DNA of 29,809 nt from GCA-2725625 sp964574215 (GTDB taxonomy: Bacteria; Pseudomonadota; Alphaproteobacteria; Rhodospirillales; UBA2165). The translations under genes were made by a program, and so were the position numbers. The stretch is taken from assembly GCA_964574215.1 (NCBI GenBank), contig CAZNLR010000053.1, positions 1-29,809 of the forward strand, read 5' to 3'. Within the stretch, counting starts at the first letter, position 1. Every line of letters starts with the position of its first letter. Of this stretch, positions 24,225-29,809 are shown in pieces. Below the pieces are notes generated by a model. The model ran no database searches, was not told where the DNA came from, and was given only the letters and a program-made list of their open reading frames with translations.

Positions 24225-24914
24225 CTAGGCGGCGTTCTTGGCGAAGAAATTGAGGGTGAACCACTGGGCGAAAATATTAACGTCCCGGCGGTCGCCCTCT
24301 AATTCGATGGCTTCGGACCTGACGGCCTCTTTCAGATTGCGGCGGCCCATCCAGACCTCGGTCAGGGCCCTGATATGTGATCTGACATAGAGATTGATAC
24401 CGTGGCCGGGATCGCGCATGCAAAGATCGGCCACGCCGTGATCGAAAATGATCCACCATAGCCGCTGACCGGTTTTTATGCCTGACAGTTCAAACTGCAC
24501 CACGGCGCGCCGGTCTTCGGGAAAAACGCTGCAATCCACGTTGCGCCGGATATCCCACATGAGCAGCGTCGGGTCCAGTTCCTCCTCGGTGTACTCCTTC
24601 TTGAGCCATTTTTCCGCCCAGAAGCCGTACATGTTGACGATGGGGCGCAACTCCTCTCCGGCCTCGGTGAGATAGTATTCTGAGCCCTTGCCGCTGGGCG
24701 CGGGTATTTTGTAAATAACCCCCGCATCCTCCAATTCCTTGAGCCGTGTGGACAGCAGAGATGGAGAAATCAAAGGCAAACCTTTTTGCAGATCGCTGAA
24801 CCGGTGGCTACCGCACAGCAGTTCCCGGACCACCAGGGGCATCCATTTGACCGCCAGTATTTGCGCCGTCATCGCGACCGGGCAGAACTGGCCGTATTCG
24901 CTTTTCTGTTTCAT
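24225..24914 (-). CDS. HxlR-family transcriptional regulator with extra C-terminal domain
   Basis: The 229-residue protein starts with an HxlR winged helix (about 8-95): CPVAMTAQILAVKWMPLVVRELLCGSHRFSDLQKGLPLISPSLLSTRLKELEDAGVI, then YYLTEAGEELRPIV as the wing and final helix. C11 is the position that in several HxlR members senses thiol stress. A further 130 residues (DCSVFPEDRRAVVQFEL, RLWWIIFDHG, DLCMRDPGHGINLYV) form an SCP2-like domain that may bind a ligand; ordinary HxlR proteins end at about 120. It is divergent from an acyl-CoA dehydrogenase gene and the palindrome between them is its likely operator. Probably a repressor of itself and the dehydrogenase. Confidence 0.85.
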   Translation of the reverse strand: MKQKSEYGQFCPVAMTAQILAVKWMPLVVRELLCGSHRFSDLQKGLPLISPSLLSTRLKELEDAGVIYKIPAPSGKGSEYYLTEAGEELRPIVNMYGFWAEKWLKKEYTEEELDPTLLMWDIRRNVDCSVFPEDRRAVVQFELSGIKTGQRLWWIIFDHGVADLCMRDPGHGINLYVRSHIRALTEVWMGRRNLKEAVRSEAIELEGDRRDVNIFAQWFTLNFFAKNAA

Positions 24915-24943
24915 CTTGGAATTATTACAAATTCAGAAAGCCG

Positions 24944-24970
24944 AATATACTACAATTTTTATAGTATATT
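24944..24970. promoter_or_regulatory. 27-bp palindrome between HxlR and dehydrogenase genes
   Basis: AATATACTA (24944-24952) and TAGTATATT (24962-24970) are perfect 9-base inverted repeats with a 9-base spacer, midway between the divergent starts. The TACTA...TAGTA core fits the winged-helix dimer sites of HxlR-type regulators. It also contains possible -10 sequences for both directions. Confidence 0.65.
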
Positions 24971-25020
24971 TTTATCCCCCGCCGCCGCATGGTCCCGAAA
25001 CTTAATCAATGGAGGTTTCA

Positions 25021-26175
25021 ATGGACATGCGTGTTAATAGTAAAACCAAGACTACGGATTTTCTGAATCTGGCCGATGAGATCGGCCCGGACTTTGCCAA
25101 GCGGGCGGCGGCAAATAACGAAAACGACGACTTCGTCTATGACAATGTCGACGACCTGAAGCGCCACAAATTCTATTCGGCCATGGTGCCGGCGGAATTG
25201 GGCGGCGGCGGCGTCAGCCACAGCAAGATGTGCGCCGTCATTCGCAAGATCGGGCGATACTGTCCGTCGACGGCCCTCACCTTTTCCATGCATCAACATC
25301 TAATCGCCGCCAATCGGTGGAACTACCAAAAAGGTAACCCGGGGCAGGTGCTGCTGGAAAAAGTCGCCGATAAGGAATTGGTGCTGGTCAGCACCGGGGC
25401 CAAAGACTGGTTGTCGTCCACCGGGGAAATGACCCGCACCGACGGCGGCTATCTGGTCAGCGCCAAGAAGGGATTCGCCAGCGGCAGCCCCGCAGGCGAC
25501 ATGGTGATCACCTCGGCCCCTTACCAGGACCCGGACGACGGCTGGCAGGTGTGTCACTTCCCCGTGCACATGAGCGCCGACGGCGTGTCGGTAATTGAGA
25601 ACTGGCAGGCCATGGGCATGCGCAACACGGGTTCCCACCTGGTGGTGATGGAAAAGGTGTTCGTGCCCGAGGAATCGATCGGCCTAAAGCGGCCCCAGGG
25701 TAAATTCCATCCCATGTGGAGCGTCGTCCTCACTGTCGCCATGCCGCTGATAATGTCGGCCTATCAGGGCATCGCCGACGGCGCCGTGGAAATCGCCCGG
25801 GAGAATTCCCGAGGCAATACCGGCGACGCTCACCTGCCCTACTTGATGGGTGAGATGGAAACCGCTTTCACCACGTCGGAAGTCGCCTACGAGAGCATGG
25901 TGGCCATCGCCAACGATCTGGATTTTGCCCCCGAGGTGACCAACGCCGACAATATCCTGAAACGCAAAACCATCGTTTCGGATGCGGTCAAGGAGGTTAC
26001 CGCCAAGGCCATGGAACTCTCCGGCGGCCCCGGCTTTTTGCGCACCTCCCGGCTGGAACAGTATTTCCGGGACGCCCAGGCCAGCCAGTTCCACCCCCTG
26101 TCGGAGAAAAAACAACACCACTTCACCGGCCGCCTGGCAATGGGATTGGAGCCGGTGGAGGCCAAGGAGCTATAG
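25021..26175 (+). CDS. acyl-CoA dehydrogenase family flavoprotein
   Basis: The protein has 384 residues from ATG 25021, chosen because a GGAGG lies five bases upstream; ATG 25009 lies before that site and would be an extension. The helical N-terminal domain (about 8-115), the beta domain with VLVSTGAKDWLSSTGEMTRTDGGY and SPAGDMVITSAP, and the C-terminal helical domain ending in SGGPGFLRTSRLEQYFRDAQASQFHPLSEKKQ are all recognisable, so FAD-binding is very likely. The substrate is not clear; this subgroup includes enzymes that act on unusual acyl groups and flavin-dependent monooxygenases with the same fold. It is controlled, by position, by the divergent HxlR regulator. A shared terminator follows. 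Confidence 0.88.
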   Translation: MDMRVNSKTKTTDFLNLADEIGPDFAKRAAANNENDDFVYDNVDDLKRHKFYSAMVPAELGGGGVSHSKMCAVIRKIGRYCPSTALTFSMHQHLIAANRWNYQKGNPGQVLLEKVADKELVLVSTGAKDWLSSTGEMTRTDGGYLVSAKKGFASGSPAGDMVITSAPYQDPDDGWQVCHFPVHMSADGVSVIENWQAMGMRNTGSHLVVMEKVFVPEESIGLKRPQGKFHPMWSVVLTVAMPLIMSAYQGIADGAVEIARENSRGNTGDAHLPYLMGEMETAFTTSEVAYESMVAIANDLDFAPEVTNADNILKRKTIVSDAVKEVTAKAMELSGGPGFLRTSRLEQYFRDAQASQFHPLSEKKQHHFTGRLAMGLEPVEAKEL

Positions 26176-26192
26176 AATAATATCTATCACTT

Positions 26193-26302
26193 AACACCAT
26201 CCCCCCACCCTAACCCTCCCCCGCCAGGGGGGAGGGGATTCAGGGTTTCGCTGCTTTGCCCCTTCCCTCCTCGCGGGGGAAGGCCGGGATGGGGGGGGTG
26301 TT
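26193..26302. repeat. GC-rich composite palindromic repeat
   Basis: Two hairpins lie in a row: CCCTCCCCC/GGGGGAGGG (26214-26222, 26228-26236), and CCTTCCCTCC paired with GGGGGAAGG (26261-26283 region). They are enclosed by an outer arm AACACC (26193-26198) and GGTGTT (26297-26302). The C-run/G-run composition is like the intergenic palindromic repeats spread in many bacterial genomes (REP/BIME-like). It sits in the gap after the dehydrogenase stop. Confidence 0.65.
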
Positions 26303-26341
26303 TTGACTTGAGCCAACGATCGCTCTGGTAGAAAAACCCAC

Positions 26342-26376
26342 AAAAAAACCGGCGCCAAACGGAGCCGGTTTTTTTT
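26342..26376. terminator. bidirectional intrinsic terminator
   Basis: AAAAAAACCGGC (26342-26353) and GCCGGTTTTTTTT (26364-26376) make a 12-base stem with a short loop, an A-tract on one side and an eight-T tract on the other. It can end the acyl-CoA dehydrogenase transcript from the left and the atp operon from the right. Confidence 0.88.
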
Positions 26377-26393
26377 ATTCTATGCCGCCTAGC

Positions 26394-26819
26394 TTAATGG
26401 GCTGATTTGGCGCCTGCCGCCTGGGCCTGGGCGCGGGCGATGAGGGCTTCTTTTTCAGCTGCCGGCTTACCGTCCTCGTCAGCGCCCGATAGGGCTTCTT
26501 CGGCGGCGCTGAGACGCGCCGTGGCTTCTTCGGCGGTCAGGTCAGCCACGTCCGTCGCTCCTTCGGCCAAAACCGTGCAGCGTTCCGGGGTGGCTTCGGC
26601 GAAACCGCCTTCGATAAACAGGGATTTTTCGACGGCGCCGTCATTATGAATGTTAATGACGCCGGGACGCACGGTGGTCAGGAACGGCGTATGGCCGGGC
26701 AGGACACCGAAATCACCTTCGCTGCCGGGCACCACGACCATATCGACCTCTTCCGAGGTGAACAGTCCGACCGGCGTTACCAGTTCGAAAGCGACTTTAT
26801 TTGCGGAGCTATCGGCCAT
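26394..26819 (-). CDS. atpC: F1 ATP synthase epsilon subunit
   Basis: From ATG 26819 the protein has 141 residues. The frame is open a few codons upstream to TTG 26834, but the ATG with GGGA upstream is preferred. VAFELVTPVGLFTSEEVDMVVVPGSEGDFGVLPGHTPFLTTVRPGVI is the beta-barrel domain, and DVADLTAEEATARLSAAEEAL starts the C-terminal helices, which may regulate rotation. It couples the central stalk to the c-ring. Last gene of the operon, 23 bases after atpD, before the terminator. Confidence 0.95.
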   Translation of the reverse strand: MADSSANKVAFELVTPVGLFTSEEVDMVVVPGSEGDFGVLPGHTPFLTTVRPGVINIHNDGAVEKSLFIEGGFAEATPERCTVLAEGATDVADLTAEEATARLSAAEEALSGADEDGKPAAEKEALIARAQAQAAGAKSAH

Positions 26820-26842
26820 TACATCAATTCCCAATCAAATAT

Positions 26843-28267
<1,425 letters not shown>

Positions 28268-28301
28268 TGTTTACAACTCCTATTGAGCTAGAGCGCCCTA
28301 G

Positions 28302-29219
28302 CTACAGTGCTTCGGCGCCCGAAATAATTTCAATCAATTCACTGGTGATCTTGGCTTGGCGCGTCCGGTTAAAGGTCAGCGTCAAACCGTCGATCATTTC
28401 ACCGGCGTTACGGGTGGCGTTATCCATCGCCGACATCCGCGCGCCGTGTTCCGAGGCGCTGCTTTCCAGCAGGGCCCGGAAAATCTGCACGTTCAAATTG
28501 CTCGGCAGAAGGTCGGTAAGGATTTCCTCTTCCGAAGGTTCATATTCATAGACCGCCCGGGATGCCGATGGGGCGCCGGCCGTAGCCGCCGCGGCTTCTT
28601 CCTCGTCGGACTCTTCAGTTTCGGATATTTCCACCGGAATAATCTGCTGCGGCGTCACCACCTGGGTGATGGCCGAAACGAATTTGTTGTAGACCACGGT
28701 GCAGACGTCGAACTCGCCCTCGTCGAACATGCCGATGACGCGGCCCGCGACTTCCTGGGCTTCCTCAAATGCGACACCGGTGCGGCCGATGCCTTCATAG
28801 GTATCGATGATCAAATCGCCGAATTCGGTCTTAAGCTGGTCCCGGCCCTTGCGGCCCACACACAACAGTTTGACCGTTTTACCGTCTTGCTTGAGAACCT
28901 TGATGCGGTTGCGTACTTCGCGAACGATATTGGCGTTGAAACCGCCGCACAGACCGCGGTCGGAGGTAACCACCACAATCAACTGAATAGCGTCGTCGCC
29001 CGTACCCGCCAGCAGTTTCGGCGCACCTTCGGTCGATCCCATGTTACCCAGGATCGATCCGATCATGCGTTCCATACGCTCGGCGTAAGGACGCGCCGCC
29101 TCGGCGGCTTCCTGAGCCCGTTTTAACCGGCTCGCCGCCACCATTTTCATGGCCGACGTGATCTTCTGCGTCGATTTGACGCTGGCGATCCGGGTTTTGA
29201 GTTCCTTAAGATTGGCCAT
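28302..29219 (-). CDS. atpG: F1 ATP synthase gamma subunit with acidic insert
   Basis: The 305-residue protein is the rotating central stalk. MANLKELKTRIASVKSTQKITSAMKMVAASRLKRAQ starts the N-terminal coiled-coil helix, SDRGLCGGFNANI is the conserved Rossmann strand, and the C-terminal helix is MSAMDNATRNAGEMIDGLTLTFNRTRQAKITSELIEI. An acidic and alanine-rich insertion, SETEESDEEEAAAATAGAPSA, sits near residue 205 between beta-strand and helix parts, so the protein is about 15 residues longer than common gammas; alphaproteobacterial gammas often vary here. It is 34 bases from atpD. Confidence 0.96.
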   Translation of the reverse strand: MANLKELKTRIASVKSTQKITSAMKMVAASRLKRAQEAAEAARPYAERMERMIGSILGNMGSTEGAPKLLAGTGDDAIQLIVVVTSDRGLCGGFNANIVREVRNRIKVLKQDGKTVKLLCVGRKGRDQLKTEFGDLIIDTYEGIGRTGVAFEEAQEVAGRVIGMFDEGEFDVCTVVYNKFVSAITQVVTPQQIIPVEISETEESDEEEAAAATAGAPSASRAVYEYEPSEEEILTDLLPSNLNVQIFRALLESSASEHGARMSAMDNATRNAGEMIDGLTLTFNRTRQAKITSELIEIISGAEAL

Positions 29220-29261
29220 GTTGTAACGCCGTTACCCCGTTTACAAAATATCGATTGCCGG

Positions 29262-29809
29262 TTAAGCGAATGATTTGGTGAAGTCTTCAAGGAAGGATTT
29301 TAATTTTCCTTCGGTCTCTTCGGACAACGCCTCATCGTCGCGGATGGCACTAAGGATATCGGCGCCTTTATCGCGAACCATATCGAGCAACGCCTGTTCG
29401 TAGCGCACCACGTCCTTAATCTCGATACCGTCGAGATAGCCGTTCACGCCGGCGTAAAGGGCAACCACCTGCTCTTCCATGGCGTAAGGCGAGAACTGAC
29501 CTTGTTTCAGAACTTCGGTCAAGCGGGCGCCGCGAGCCAGCAATTGCTGGGTCGATGCGTCGAGATCGGAGGCGAACTGAGCGAAGGCTTCCATTTCACG
29601 ATACTGGGCCAGTTCCAGTTTGATCGAACCGGCGACCTGTTTCATGGCCTTCACCTGCGCAGCCGATCCCACACGGGACACCGACAGGCCCACATTCACC
29701 GCCGGACGGATGCCCTTATAGAAAAGGTCCGTTTCCAGGAAGATCTGGCCGTCGGTAATCGAGATAACGTTGGTCGGAATATAGGCCGACACGTCGTTGG
29801 CCTGGGTTT
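29262..29809 (-). CDS. atpA: F1 ATP synthase alpha subunit, partial
   Basis: The C-terminal 180 residues or so are present. The 5' part lies beyond the window end. At the edge it reads TQANDVSAYIPTNVISITDGQIFLETDLFYKGIRPAVNVGLSVSRVGSAAQ, the highly conserved part near the alpha/beta crown, followed by the C-terminal helical domain (LELAQYREMEAFAQFASDLDASTQQLLARGARLTEVLKQGQF). GTG at 29790 is an internal Val codon, not a start. It belongs upstream of atpG in the operon. Confidence 0.97.
   Translation of the reverse strand, partial: TQANDVSAYIPTNVISITDGQIFLETDLFYKGIRPAVNVGLSVSRVGSAAQVKAMKQVAGSIKLELAQYREMEAFAQFASDLDASTQQLLARGARLTEVLKQGQFSPYAMEEQVVALYAGVNGYLDGIEIKDVVRYEQALLDMVRDKGADILSAIRDDEALSEETEGKLKSFLEDFTKSFA

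Overview
The window looks like a contig from an alphaproteobacterium, probably in or near the Rhodospirillales. The evidence is the order of the ATP-synthase genes on the minus strand (atpA-atpG-atpD-atpC), alphaproteobacterial-type UvrB and class I aspartate aminotransferase sequences, and an EF-G-like paralogue. The genus cannot be read from sequence alone. The first 55 bases are an exact copy of bases 11052-11106, inside the EF-G-like gene. This looks like an assembly-graph overlap at a contig end, so real sequence probably starts near base 56.

Left part (56-9523) is relatively AT-rich with long spacers. It resembles a glycan or flagellin-modification island. It holds a GT-B-like protein fused to TPRs, a PhyH-like Fe/2OG oxygenase, a B12-type radical SAM protein split by one in-frame TAA, an SDR, a split transketolase pair with overlapping genes, and two diverged WbuC-type cupins. 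Together these could build or remodel an unusual sugar: chain transfer by transketolase, redox by SDR, C-H chemistry by the radical SAM and 2OG enzymes, transfer by the GT-like protein. That pathway is inference.

A roughly 900-base stretch without genes (9524-10435), with several hairpins, separates the island from GC-rich core genes. These are an EF-G-like GTPase, aspartate aminotransferase, and uvrB with a leader rich in palindromes, one of them Fur-like.

Between uvrB and msrB sits a compact minus-strand module: HigB toxin, a HigA antitoxin fused to an ImmA/IrrE (M78) metalloprotease, and an AT-rich Abi-alpha/DUF4393 gene. It has a recognisable promoter carrying two spaced operator-like repeats, and an exact 12-bp direct repeat lies at both edges of the segment. 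This is the strongest candidate for a little-described defence or stress system here.

The right part holds msrB with a translationally coupled EamA transporter, a TPR-sulfotransferase, an RhlE-type RNA helicase, an HxlR regulator divergent from an acyl-CoA dehydrogenase with a clear 9-9-9 palindrome between them, a GC-rich intergenic palindromic repeat, a bidirectional terminator, and the end of the atp operon running off the window.
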